Assembly (NCBI GenBank): GCA_916613615.1
Contig: OU744734.1
Span: 31,690,301 to 31,754,300, forward strand
Origin: Steromphala cineraria
Lineage: Eukaryota > Mollusca > Gastropoda > Trochida > Trochidae
DNA length: 64,000 nucleotides
Reading direction: 5' to 3'
The notes beneath the pieces are model-generated. The model did not search any database. It had not been told where the DNA came from and saw only the letters and a list, made by a program, of their open reading frames with translations. The position numbers and the translations under genes are program-made. This document shows, piece after piece, positions 1 through 9,600 of this stretch. Each line of letters begins with the position of its first letter. The first letter of the stretch is position 1.

Positions 1-1420
1 TTCTTGACCAGATTTTAAAATATATTTGTGAAAATCGGACTACAAAGACCGCAGATAATAATATGCAGTCATGCAAATATGAAGATAAAAGTAAAATGAT
101 TTTGATACTTCCAAAATACAAAAATAGGATATCGGATTTCTAATTCATTCATTAGTTTTTTAAATTTTTGATTTTACAACGAAGCGTTATCATGTACAGC
201 ATATCAAAATTGCAAAATAGTTTCACTGATCGAAAACTGGACAGGACGGTAATTCAAAATAGAGTAGTCTTATTCCATTGTATTAAACTTCGCTCAAGTT
301 GATTTAACATTTAAGTATTATTGATCATCTCCTTACCTATGGGTATCTCCAGAAAACTGTATATGCTACTTATAACAGGATCTACTGTACAACTTACCCG
401 TGCAAATTTCAAGAAGACATTGCGACTCGGACGCCTTCTCGAGCTCGCTCTCGGCGAATGAACTCGATCTCGGGCTTCCCGGAAAGAATTTGTTTATCAC
501 CATGCATATCTATATCCCATGGCCATACAAAAAGTATATAATAAATATGTGTAGTGTATATATAAAAACACATTCTTCACAAATACAAAGTATTTTAACT
601 CAACTTCCTGCTTATTTCTATGACGCCATATTGAATAGCGACGAAATGTATTCCCTTCGTGACGTCACAAGGTCAGAGAAGCTTTAGTTTAGAAGCCGCC
701 TGCTCATTATTTGATTGAGTTAAAAATTATTTCGTTGGTTCATTTATCACTTTATACCTCCAATAACATATTTAATTCTCCAAATAGGCCTTATTTCCTA
801 TTCCCTTTAAAGATTGCGCGGCAAGGGTTTTGCATGTCATAGAATAACCTTTAAATGGACAGTTTTATCAGGGTATTCATTATTGAAACGAAAATCAAAC
901 TGACGCAGAGATGCATTTTATTCTTTGTCAAATTGTTAAATCTAGAACAACTTTAATGTTACTCCGCTGACATAATTGAAAATAAGTATGACATAATCAT
1001 GAAGTAAACATATGTAAGTATATATAAACAGAAAAGTACTCTTAAATTTTCATGATTTTGTTTCCTCAAAACTACCCCGATAGGACTGTCCCTTTAAGAG
1101 ATCCATTTGTCACATAATGTTTCTAAAATGTTCAATTGTAGCTGTAGGCCATAAACCATAATTGAAAACATAGCTACATCTTCAGCAAACAAAAGTAAGA
1201 GTAGCCTATATCTTTGATTTTGGAGGTAACAAATACTCCATTATTGCACATTTCATAAAATACTTCGATAAATGAAGAAGAAAATATAACTGACAACTTA
1301 TTGTTTCATTAAAAAATTATAGTTGAAAGTCACGTTCCTGTCAGTGACCTTTCCGAATTATTTTTTCCTAAGTCACTTCCATTGAAAAAATACGGTATCA
1401 AGTCAATTTAATAGCTTTAT
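1..1420. other. AT-rich non-coding stretch
   Basis: I see no supported gene here. Short open frames are low-complexity or lack any family signature. A small GC-richer patch lies at about 400-490. Single perfect CRE palindromes (TGACGTCA) sit at 660-667 and, just beyond this stretch, at 1450-1457. One or two such sites in 1.4 kb is weak evidence for regulation. Confidence 0.6.
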
Positions 1421-1944
1421 CAAAGCTGTGAGCTGAGTCTACGTAAACATGACGTCACAACCTGCAATCTCGTTCAATGACTGAACTACATCCGGACCAA
1501 AAGAGGGATCGTGTGACCTCTCTGTTGACCGCTGTGCGAGGAGATCTTGCTTCTGTGAGACCAACAAGGATTCGCTAGGTCGAAGCGACCTGACCTAATA
1601 AACTGAGACACCAGGATCGATAAAGCGATAGGCAGACCTGTGGATTCGGCGTGGGGAAGGGAAGAAGGGAGCTAGGGTAGGTTGTGCGAGCAGGGTTGGG
1701 TTGACTTTTTTTCATAAGAAGTCTCTGCATCATGCAACGAAACATTACGTGTGTAATAGGACGAGATTCTTTTTCGTCGACCCTGACATACATTTTCAAG
1801 CTAACAATAAAAAAAAATAACAATTAGAACTTGTACAGTTCTTGCCGTATTGGAACCACATGTGTCCCAGTCCCTGCAAATAAGAACTGTGTAAACAAAA
1901 AGGAACCCGCAAACAAAAATGAACATATCTAAATGGTCTGCAAT
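1421..1944 (-). other. Possible 3' end / LTR remnant of the Gypsy element
   Basis: On the minus strand this follows the end of the Gypsy pol frame and a purine tract (CGGGGGATGGGG, 1945-1960) that looks like a polypurine tract, so a 3' LTR would be expected here. An AATAAA-type signal is not clear and no second LTR copy was found to confirm it. A minus open frame at 1575-1823 has no recognisable domain. Treat as an inferred LTR region only. Confidence 0.3.
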
Positions 1945-1960
1945 AATGCCCCATCCCCCG
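1945..1960 (-). other. Polypurine tract-like sequence of Gypsy element 1
   Basis: On the minus strand a G-rich purine run, GGGGGATGGGG, lies directly downstream of the integrase C-terminal tail. That is where a Ty3/Gypsy element keeps its plus-strand primer. The second Gypsy remnant at 31.2-33.8 kb has a similar tract (GAGGGATGGGAGAA) next to its putative LTR. Confidence 0.45.
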
Positions 1961-2235
1961 TACTTAAGGTGAATGTAATTGCTTTTGGCGCAGAGCCAGC
2001 ACGCCCAAAACGTGAGTCCCGAGGGAGATCCTCGATCTCAGAGCTCTCTTCACCATCATCAACAGTTTCGGGACCCACGCTATCATCACCCAGCCAACTA
2101 TCCAAAACAAATCACCTTCATAAGGTTTCAAATGGTCTACATGCACACTGACCATCCTGTCATACCTCCCCTTCTGTATTTATTCACTAAAGTAGTTAAC
2201 TTCTCGATGACGAGAAAGGGACCTGTCCATCCTAA
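1961..2235 (-). pseudogene. Ty3/Gypsy integrase C-terminal end (fragment)
   Basis: The minus strand encodes the end of a Gypsy polyprotein. A frame near 2155-2110 contains HVDHLKPYEG, the conserved tail motif of mollusc and vertebrate Gypsy integrases, followed by an acidic Ser/Asp/Glu-rich tail (about 2100-2010). Upstream of this motif, toward 2235, the reading is broken by stops and shifts. At 2235 the frame stops abruptly at a Harbinger terminus. It resumes on the far side of that insertion at 6691, where the preceding integrase codons are found. This is therefore one gene interrupted by 4.4 kb of later insertions. It is not functional. Confidence 0.8.
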
Positions 2236-2251
2236 TGCTACGGTCACACTA

Positions 2252-2540
2252 TGCTACGGTCACACTTACACGATGTCATCCGCGATGTATCACGTGCAAC
2301 TTCATCTTGATATGTCTTGATATGCGTAGCTCAGTGGTAGAGTGTCCGCTCGTCACCCGGAAGACCGGGGTTCGATTCCCGGTCGCGTCATACCAGAAGA
2401 CGTTAAAAGTTGGGAGTTGTTGCTGTCTTGCTTGACACTCAGCATTGTAAAGGCAGAACAACGATTTAACTGGCGCTGCACTGTGGCTGCCGGGTGCTTC
2501 GGCACAAACAAAATTTCCAATGTATGTATTTACTGAGGAC

Positions 2541-2574
<34 letters not shown>

Positions 2575-2930
2575 GTTCTTGACACACACGCCATTCACAC
2601 TTACAACGAACTCGATGTGCACGTGGCATTTCGGCGAAGGTCGTAATTAGCTACGATTGAGTAAAAAGTTTTGAACATGCTCAAAACTTTCGCGATCATC
2701 GGGATACATCGTTAAATACACGCATTATGCACGTGGTGCATTCGTGTTACATCGTACTCTACTTTTGTTTATCGTAGTATTATCGTGAGCAATTTGTCAT
2801 TATGCTCCCGTCAACTGTACGAATAGGAAGTGCTAATTGCGAATGTGTTACGTTCACTAAAAGAGTTGATACCGAGTATAAAGCGTCTATAACAAGACAC
2901 CGGTAAGTGTTTATCACGATATTAAAGTGC
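2252..2930. repeat. Left long inverted repeat (SINE-interrupted)
   Basis: Apart from the SINE, this segment is an inverted, diverged copy of 6290-6690. Shared landmarks include the terminal GCTACGGTCACACTTACAC, the block AAAAGTTTTGAACATGCTCA near 2668, and CAACTGTACGAATAGGAAGT near 2812. Similarity fades at about 2930. Confidence 0.8.
2321..2572 (+). mobile_element. tRNA-derived SINE
   Basis: The head (2321-2393) keeps the two internal Pol III promoter boxes of a tRNA: box A TAGCTCAGTGGTAGAGTG and box B GGTTCGATTCC. The T-arm has an extra G and the acceptor stem does not pair fully, so it is not a real tRNA gene. A unique body of about 150 bp follows, ending GACAATAAAGTG and a (TTA)n tail of about 25 bp. 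Flanking copies ATGTCTTGA (2312-2320) and ATGTTCTTGA (2573-2582) look like a target-site duplication. It inserted into the long inverted-repeat end of Harbinger copy 1. Confidence 0.85.
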
Positions 2931-3684
2931 TCTTTAAGAAAAATGGAACAATAACCCTCAAACGGCAAATCAGATAATAAGTTTACCAGTATAGGGCGTA
3001 ATGAAATAAACAAAGATATCATAAAAGTTGTTTCAGTATCTTTCTACTGATAAAAGGTTGTTTTCTTTTTTTTGCTTTGGGGAACCTTCTTTTAACACCA
3101 AATTTTATTTATGGTTCATTAAATGAAGAATTGATTACAAAATATTTATAGTCAGATTGTCTGTTATCACTCAAGTTTGAAAGTTATCTGTAATAGGCTT
3201 ACCTAGTTTCATTTTCACTGGTAGATTTATTGAAATTATTTGTTTATTGAAATGGCAGCCATACCCTCTATTAGCTCCGACCTCCACATCAAGAAACTTA
3301 TATTTGCTGTCCATTAATGACATGAGAACGATGTTATGGAACCCCTTGAAGTTAAAATAGAGGGAACAAAATCCAGAAGGCGCTCTAATAGCTATATGTT
3401 ACCGTTTAGTGCACCAAGTCAATTATGGAATTCCATCTTTGGGAAAATCCATCAACAACATTTCCCATTCATCCTCATTTGATGGACACTGGAAGAATAA
3501 TGAAAAATAAAAGGAAGAGTTTCTTTTATAACCACAACCAATTTGTCTGACTGATTGCAGAAAACTATTTATACTAATATTCTTTTCAAATCTGCACATT
3601 TCTTTTTTACCTTACAGGAGAGATGAAAAGAAAAGATGCAGAATCACAAGAGTTAGTAATGTGCATTTTACGAGAAGATACTTC

Positions 3685-3770
3685 GTATGACCTATGACAT
3701 CGTGTAAGTGTGACCGTAGCATTATGCTAAGGTCACACTTACACGATGTCATAGACGTGCTTATTACGAG
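3685..3770. repeat. Head-to-head Harbinger termini around TTA
   Basis: A near-perfect palindrome: ...ATGACATCGTGTAAGTGTGACCGTAGCA, then TTA (3722-3724), then TGCTAAGGTCACACTTACACGATGTCAT... This is the junction of two elements whose ends abut across one TTA, the expected Harbinger target duplication. One substitution separates the arms near the tip (CGG versus AGG). Confidence 0.8.
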
Positions 3771-3981
3771 GTGCGAATTATCGTAGTAAAAGTTATTTTA
3801 TACTATTAACAAGAACAAGATACGATGTACCGCGAGTGTATCACTAATACATTACGTTCACATCAAGTGAGACCTACGTTATTACTCAGATTTGCGTGCG
3901 TGTTTGTCAAGAAAGTGGCGTGTTCACAACGCGTGATGTACGAGCTGCTACGTGCTTAAAACGTTGATATTACGATGTAGC

Positions 3982-4535
3982 CGTGTTTTATACGACATAA
4001 CACCAGTCATGGATGTCGACTTTTCATCTCAAGTTAAGCTAGTAACAGTTGTTTATGTCGCCACCAAGCATTTCCGAAGGAAGCAAAAGCAAAAAAACGT
4101 CTGGACAAGATCATGGCTGTTGCGGTGTGACATATTGGGGTTTTAAGGAACAATGCAGTTCAGAGCTGGCTTTCAGAGTCTTTTTCGGATGGACCCTGAA
4201 TTATTTGACACACTGTTGAACAGAATCAGTGAAAGAATATCGTAAACAAAACACTTTCATGAGACAACCAATGGATCCAGCAATGCGTCTCGCTATCGAT
4301 ATCTTGCAACCGGAGACTCCTACAAAACTCTCCGATATCATTCCAGGGTGGCAAGCAATACCATTTCTGGCATTGTTCCTGAGACTTGCAACTTGGACCT
4401 GGATCCTTCTAATTTAACTACAAGGGGCCCCACAGCATAGTTCTCATGGTATTGGTGGACAGCGAATACACGTTTCTAGATATGACGGTTGGAGCTAATG
4501 GGGGTTATCGCTGCAAAACATGTCATTTCAATAAA
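3982..4535 (+). pseudogene. PIF/Harbinger (HARBI1-like) transposase, truncated relic
   Basis: Pieces in different plus frames line up with the start of a Harbinger DDE transposase. In order they are KNVWTRSWLLRC (about 4096-4131), FRMDPELFDTLLNRI (about 4180-4225), ATGDSYKTL in the HTH region (about 4305-4335), RVASNTISGIVPE (about 4348-4386), and the first DDE block VLMVLVDSEYTFL...VGANGG (about 4444-4510), which carries the first catalytic Asp. Several frameshifts and stops separate these blocks. The frame is lost at about 4535, where a repeat shared with copy 1 begins, so the second Asp and the Glu are missing. This piece cannot encode an active enzyme, but it identifies the superfamily. 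Confidence 0.8.
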
Positions 4536-5929
4536 TAAATAATTTCAATAAATCTACCAGTGAAAATGAACTTGGTAAGCCTACCACAGTTAAGTTGCAA
4601 ATTCGAGCGATAACAGACATGGGGAGACCAGAGCAAACCGCGCGTGTTAAAGACGTGTTTTCTGTGCATCTAAACATGTTCAGAATGCAACTTGCATATA
4701 TATATGCTTATCAGATAGACCATCGTATGACAAATACTTTTTAACTAACATTAACTGAATAAGGATATATTAAGGAAATTGTTTTGATTTTCGACAAAGG
4801 CGGTGCACTTTGCCCCGTAGGTTGGGGCAAAAGCCCCACTTGAAAAAATACACAAATGTGATATATCAAACACTTATAATAAGTCAATACCATTCCAAAT
4901 GTTAACCTCAATAGTGCCATGCCTAGGCACCTCAATAGAGGCTGAACAAGTAATACAAATCTTGTTCAGTATGCAAAGACGGACAAAATATTATTTTACT
5001 GTTATATACATAGATTTTCTTAGTTCGCGACAAATAATATAGGCTACTATGTTTGTTTCATAGGAATTTCTTTCAATTATGAGAGTTTGACAATCAAACT
5101 CATTAACTATCAGAAAACATTAAATATATGAAGGAAAGAAATTGATTTATTTCAAAGTCAGATTTATCAATTTGCAAACATCTAATCTCTTTCGGGCTTG
5201 CCCCCGCGGCCTACATTGTTAATTGTTTTGGGGGGAAATAAAGTTTGTAATAAGTGTGAGAGTTATTTTTAAAAACAAAGAAAATGCATGTGTTTCGGAC
5301 TGTTGTTTTCGTCATTTAATAGGAAACAATCACAAAAGTTAGCGTGGCTCACTAACACCCCGACCGTGCATCCCTGACCAGCTGAATTATTTTTCACTTC
5401 CCATTTAGACGTCTCTTGCACAGCATTTTTCCCCCAAAAAAGAAGAATTGAGAAGAATGATTTTTTTTCTGCAATTGGTTAGACAAAGTCTTTTATCATA
5501 AAATGTACAATACTATGTCTTGTAACTCTGCATCTTTTCTTTTCATCTCTCCTGATAAGGTGAAAAGGAATTTGAAAAGAATATTAGGATTACTAGTTTT
5601 CCGCAAGCAGTTAGACAAATTCTGATATTGGAAAATAAATACCGCTAAGAACAAAACATGTAGATTTTAACACAAAAAAAGCCTTAAACCAAATTGGATC
5701 TTATTTAGCAATACACCCTTCCTAGTGGAGTAGAGGGCATGTACAAAATTGGAAAGCAAATAGATGAATAGTTTTTCTGCTATACGTCGGACAAATTCTG
5801 ACTGAAAATGTCTAAGTGTCTAAAAACATGAGAATTAAAAATACATTAAAATATTAACGAAACTTGTTGTAATTTCGCAGTGCACTCTTCCTAGTAGGGT
5901 AGAAGACATGTGCAAAATTTGGTTGAATA

Positions 5930-6030
5930 GTTTTTCCGAAATAGTTTGGACAAAAAACGTCCTCGGACGGATGGATGGACGGACGGAGTCGTTGGTTTAC
6001 ACTATACCCTCGACCGTTGGTCGGGGGTAT
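5930..6030. repeat. GGAC-rich / GGGGGTAT bivalve-type repeat end
   Basis: A run of GGATGGATGGACGGACGGA precedes a CCCTCGACCGTTGGTCGGGGGTATAT palindrome. The same arrangement (GGAC run plus a C5/G5 palindrome) recurs at 7970-8040 and, inverted, at 22812-22880, so it marks a dispersed repeat family. Confidence 0.6.
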
Positions 6031-6289
6031 ATTACAAACCATATGATATGATTTTATACTTAATATTTTACAAAATACAGGAACGTTGTAAAATGAAAAT
6101 ATTATTTCTATTGTACGACATTAGCTTTTGTAAAGTAATTGGTCGCTCTGACACTTATGTGTTACGAAAAAATATATTGTAGATCACTAGGGGCAACGCG
6201 TTCCCCCCTACTGACTTTGCCCCATTGAGGGTAGCATTTGATATGCCAAAAAGACATTGAGCACTTGACTATCGTTGTAAACACTTAAT

Positions 6290-6690
6290 GCTGTCTTGTT
6301 AAAGACGCTTAATGCTCGTAATCAACTCTTTTAGTGAACGTAATACATTCGCAATTAGCACTTCCTATTCGTACAGTTGACGGGAGCATCGTAATACCAA
6401 TTTGCTCACGATAACGCTACGATAGACAAGAATAAAGTACGATGTAACACGTATGCACCACGTGCACAATGCGTGTATTTTACGATGTTTGCCGATAATC
6501 CCGAAAGTTTTGAGCATGTTCAAAACTTTTTACCCAATCGTAGCCCATTACGACCTTCGCCGAAAAGCCACGAGCATATCAAGTTCGTTTAAGTGTGAAT
6601 GGCGTGTGTATCAAGAACATATAGGTGCATATCAAGATGAAGTTACACGTGATTCATCGCGGATGACATCGTGTAAGTGTGACCGTAGCA
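6290..6690. repeat. Right long inverted repeat of the Harbinger pair
   Basis: Inverted partner of 2252-2930. It lacks the SINE found in the left copy and keeps 10 bp (ATGCACCTAT in the reverse complement) that the left copy has lost beside its SINE. It ends GTGTGACCGTAGCA at 6690. Confidence 0.8.
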
Positions 6691-7037
6691 AGCCTAGCTT
6701 CCTGCCAGTGGCCGGTGGGTATCAACGCCAAACCAAGTCCTAAACTTTATATTGCCTAATCCTAAATTTTGTGTCATAATTCCTTTTTTGAGACTGAGCA
6801 GATGTTTTGAGATGTTTATTGGCAAACTAAAAATTGGGTTGCATAGAATGCTGTAACCAATTGACATACTCCACTGGACAAAGAATAGGTTCCACACTTG
6901 GCGGACTACCAACCATGACATCCAACGGACAACTATTTTCCCAAACATCATGAGATTTGGTGAACAATTTATGCTCTTGTGAACTCCTGCCCTATAAGCC
7001 ATCATCAAAAATGGTTACTGATCGTCCCAGTTAAATT
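6691..7037 (-). pseudogene. Ty3/Gypsy integrase, C-terminal part of the core
   Basis: The minus strand reads PFLMMAYRAGVHKS and then CSPNLMMFG (about 7020-6940), the conserved end of Gypsy integrase cores, followed by a less conserved stretch and a PLAGS-like motif at the Harbinger junction (6691). The reading is broken by stops and shifts, for example just before PFLMM. The chain continues at 2235 after the Harbinger pair. Upstream the frame is split from the catalytic core by an inserted copy of about 100 bp (7041-7141). Confidence 0.8.
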
Positions 7038-7040
7038 TCT

Positions 7041-7141
7041 CCAGACCAGGTTTACATCTAGCACAGAGTTAACAAGACTGACACCATCTTGACACTATCA
7101 GACCCCGCCATAAGAAACCTATCGGGGATTTCGTCTATTGT
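7041..7141. repeat. 100-bp copy of the integrase zinc-finger segment (inserted)
   Basis: Nearly identical in direct orientation to 7551-7651 (CCAGACCAGGTTTACATCTAGC... to ...GGGATTTCGTCTATTG). The 7551 copy sits in its proper place, encoding WCQSC and LCAKCKPG of the integrase zinc finger. This copy breaks the integrase core between LSTYV-type and PFLMM-type blocks, so it is the extra one. It is a local templated insertion, a template switch, or an assembly duplication. Confidence 0.8.
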
Positions 7142-7550
7142 TTGGTCTACATATGTCGACAACATCTGACGCAAGGTACAGTTAAATCGCTTGACTAACC
7201 CATCAGACTGTGGGTGATATGGTGTTGTCCAAGTCTTATGTACTTATGTAAAAGATTACAAACTTCAGAAAAAAGATTGGACTCAAATTCGCGACCCTGA
7301 TCAGTGTGAAGTTACTGCGGACAGCCAAACCTACAGAACACCCCAGTTACCAACTTATCAGCTACCCTTAGAGCAGTGTGATCTTTAACTGGAAAAGCCT
7401 CCTTCGACTTAGTATAGTAGTCTCCAAACACAAAAATGTAATCATTTCCATTACGTGTCATAGGTAATGGACCTACTATGTATACAGCAACATATTTCCA
7501 GGGAGCTCTAACATGGAACTGTTGCAAAGGCGACTTAAGCTTACTGTGTC
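7142..7550 (-). pseudogene. Ty3/Gypsy integrase catalytic core
   Basis: A minus frame at 7527-7312 reads LQQFHVRAPW, IVGPLPMTRNGNDYI and VFCRFGCPQ, characteristic of the Gypsy integrase core (RNase H-like fold). The first catalytic Asp, in VAVDIVGP of the family, is replaced by Tyr here (VAVYIVGP), so the active site is already lost. After a stop the frame continues with HTDQGREFES-like residues carrying the second Asp (about 7310-7280). After further shifts come ITHSLMG- and RFNCTLRQML-like residues (about 7215-7160), the region of the catalytic Glu. Dead copy. Confidence 0.85.
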
Positions 7551-7651
7551 CCAGACCAGGTTTACATTTAGCACAGAGTTAACAAGACTGACACCATCTT
7601 GACACTATCAGACCCCGCCATAAGAAACCTATCGGGGATTTCGTCTATTGG
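7551..7651 (-). pseudogene. Ty3/Gypsy integrase zinc-binding end; source of the 7041 copy
   Basis: The minus strand reads FLWRGL...WCQSC, a stop, then LCAKCKPGLGHSK, the second half of the HHCC zinc finger that precedes the integrase core. It leads in frame to LQQFHVRAPW at 7527. The first half (HTNCTAGHFERDRTYET) lies at about 8750-8710, so about 1 kb of foreign DNA separates the halves. Confidence 0.75.
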
Positions 7652-7654
7652 TTT

Positions 7655-8055
7655 GGAGGTCCCTTGTTTTCTCGTAATAACCTCCAAGGAGGTTTTACAT
7701 TGGGAAGTCAGGGCATAATATTCACATGTTTTCACAAGGTTTTTATATTCATTTGTAAGACCTCCTCGGGGGTTGGAAGGTTTTTATATTTCAAAGTCAA
7801 AGGGTTTTATATTCCAATGTGTAACCTAACCTCTAGGTCCATATTATCTTGAAACAAGATGTGTTTGTGAAACACGAATGCCCCCGGATGCATATGTCAA
7901 GAATCAAAGACCTAGCTCTGACCAATCAAAAGTTATGACCAAGGTTAAAATTGTTTGTGGACAAACGGACAGACGGACGGACGGACAGACGGACAGGTGA
8001 AAAACAATATACCCCCGGAATCTCCGATCCGGGGGCATAAAAATCTACAAAGTTT
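7655..8055. repeat. Dispersed repeat with C5GG/CCG5 palindromes and GGAC run
   Basis: Contains GCCCCCGGATGCATATG at about 7885, a GGACAGACGGACGGACGG run at 7965-7998, and the palindrome ACCCCCGGAATCTCCGATCCGGGGGCA (8012-8040). It is part of the roughly 1-kb insertion that splits the integrase zinc finger. No coding signal. Confidence 0.6.
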
Positions 8056-8066
8056 CAATGCTACCA

Positions 8067-8137
8067 AAGTGCAGGATTCGAACCTTCAACCCTCTGAACC
8101 GTAAGCAAGCACTCTAACCACTACTCTAACGGGCCAG
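8067..8137 (-). mobile_element. tRNA-like SINE head
   Basis: On the minus strand, box A-like AGAGTAGTGGTTAGAGTG is followed about 35 bp later by a good box B, GGTTCGAATCC, at tRNA spacing. The acceptor stem does not pair convincingly, and the sequence continues directly into the 7655-8055 repeat, so I read it as a SINE head rather than a functional tRNA gene. Confidence 0.55.
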
Positions 8138-8139
8138 AT

Positions 8140-8690
8140 AGAAGTGAAGGCTATGTTAAACAATCTATTGATTGAAGTTCAGATTTCGGTAAAGAAAGAT
8201 CGGCCCTAAAGCATTATGAAATCTAATTGCACTTTAATTCCAATTTTAAAAGTATACAAACATTCATAATTGATATTAACAGTGTTACACCTTTTAACTT
8301 GTGATAAAAATTAAAGGATAAAAAAACGGTATCAACCACGTGACTTCGTCGATTGTCATTTGTAAAAGTTTACACCTCGAAGAATGCTTTGTGCGTGCAT
8401 TTGTGCTATGTCAATGTGAACACACTGCTTAATATGAAGAAAACTCATTTAAATCGTTTTTTATTCAGAATTAAAGCGACAGTATAAAGTAATGTAATCC
8501 AATAATACATGTTAAAAGAAACTGACAAACATAAATCCTTGATATTTGTTGATTTTTCTAAAAAAAATTATGATCAGTCTAAAAAGATGATTACAAATAC
8601 AACAATATGGACAAATGATTGCGGGTTGTCAATAGATGTTTAATAACGGTATCTAAGTTAGTTAAAACACTCGAACTCGGTTATGCTTGG
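8140..8690. other. AT-rich insert in Gypsy integrase, no gene seen
   Basis: This is the remaining half of the insertion between the two integrase zinc-finger halves. No coding signal, RNA gene or clear inverted repeats were found. Confidence 0.5.
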
Positions 8691-9100
8691 GTTTTGAACT
8701 AACGTAAACCCTATGCATATTGTTTCATAAGTGCGATCTCGTTCAAAATGACCAGCTGTGCAATTCGTATGTAGCTGTACAAATATTTTTCTCCTAATTT
8801 CTGTTGGGGCAACTAACTGGAGAAAAGAACTTCTATCCGACTGATATTTCCGAAAGAGTACATTCCCTTGGAAAGTCAACTGGTCCAACTGACCCCATAA
8901 ACTCTTCGACTCTGAGCTAAAATCAGATATCTCTGCCTTGAGGTGTTTTGGAAGTGACTCATGCTTTTTCCTAACCACAGGACCAATATGAGTCCTTTTC
9001 CTGCATCTCCACCACCTTAGCAGTAGTCCAAGCATCAAGCCACTTTGGAAAGTTGGGAAGACCTTAATCAACCTGTGCCTCACTATGAGTGACATCCTGA
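8691..9100 (-). pseudogene. Ty3/Gypsy connection and integrase N-terminal zinc finger (first half)
   Basis: A minus frame at 9095-8658 ends with LVAPTEIRRKIFVQLHTN, then GHFERDRTYET. This is the N-terminal part of a Gypsy integrase with the two His residues of the HHCC zinc-binding motif (LHTN...GHFERDRT). Upstream residues (SKSLWGQLDQL, NVLFRKYQSD) are the usual linker between RNase H and integrase. The family pattern is lost after RTYET, where the 7.65-8.69 kb insertion begins. Confidence 0.8.
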
Positions 9101-9169
9101 CCTACAACTACTGGCCCTATACCTGTTACTACCGGAGGTGTAGAGAACTTTTCATAGCTCTTTGGTCCC

Positions 9170-9600
9170 AAAGGACTAAGTCGTGAGTAGAACAATCCCT
9201 ACAATTCTCATTGTGACATTTCCTAGCAACCTTCCTTGACAAACCATCGGCATTGCCATTGCCTTAGGACCTGGACGGTATTGGATATCATAATCATAAA
9301 GGTCTCAATGACACTTAACCATCTGGCAAGCATTCCCTCCGGCTCTTTAAAGTTCTTACGTCATGTGAGAGGTGCATGATCAGTGCACAAAATATAACCT
9401 CTGACTGAACAGATAGTGACGAAAATGCTTCAAGAAATGAACTACTGCAAACAATTCTCGTCTTGTGGTACAGAAACTGTGACAGTACAGCACCTATGCC
9501 ACTAGTACTCGCATCAGTGTCAAGAACATACGTGCCAGCACTATCGGGAAAGGCTAGAATATGAAGACACTCCTTCAAGATCTGAAACGCCTGTTCACAT
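9170..9600 (-). pseudogene. Ty3/Gypsy RNase H domain
   Basis: A minus frame at 9578-9315 carries YVLDTDASTSGIGAVLSQ, the first RNase H block with its catalytic Asp. After a shift come residues resembling TDHAPLTWLKNFKEPEG (about 9385-9335) and, farther on, a degenerate ADGLSRK-type end (about 9250-9210). At least two frameshifts are needed to follow the domain. It comes after the reverse transcriptase and before the integrase, the normal Gypsy order. Confidence 0.8.

Larger units (their letters stand above)
2236..3721 (-). mobile_element. Non-autonomous PIF/Harbinger-like element (copy 1)
   Basis: Both ends carry TGCTACGGTCACACTTACAC-type termini: left at 2252 (with a partial duplicate, 2236-2250) and right ending at 3721. 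There is no transposase frame inside. It lies in opposite orientation to copy 2 (3725-6690). About 2252-2930 is an inverted copy of 6290-6690, 3200-3265 matches the reverse complement of about 4527-4600, and 3540-3645 matches the reverse complement of about 5530-5625. The last two blocks are in swapped order relative to copy 2, so the interior is rearranged. A SINE interrupts the left end. The left flank TAA and the TTA before copy 2 fit the 3-bp TWA targets known for Harbinger elements. Confidence 0.7.
3725..6690 (+). mobile_element. PIF/Harbinger element with decayed transposase (copy 2)
   Basis: It starts TGCTAAGGTCACACTT (3725) and ends AAGTGTGACCGTAGCA (6690). It contains a transposase relic at about 3982-4535 and then AT-rich filler with a GGAC-rich patch and a GGGGGTAT motif at about 5944-6030. 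The right 400 bp is the inverted partner of copy 1's left end. The minus-strand Gypsy integrase frame ends at 6691 and resumes at 2235, so the two Harbinger copies together interrupt one Gypsy gene. The right flank is AGCC against CCTAA on the left, so a TAA duplication may have lost bases. Confidence 0.75.

Noticed and set aside
400..687. Short gene (95 codons)
   Set aside because: No domain, splice signals or conservation clue; low-complexity 3' half.
2321..2393. Functional tRNA gene
   Set aside because: Both promoter boxes are present, but the T-arm has an extra G, the acceptor stem does not pair, and a SINE body with ATT tail and target duplication follows.
8067..8137. Functional tRNA gene on the minus strand
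   Set aside because: Good box B, but poor acceptor pairing and direct continuation into a dispersed repeat.
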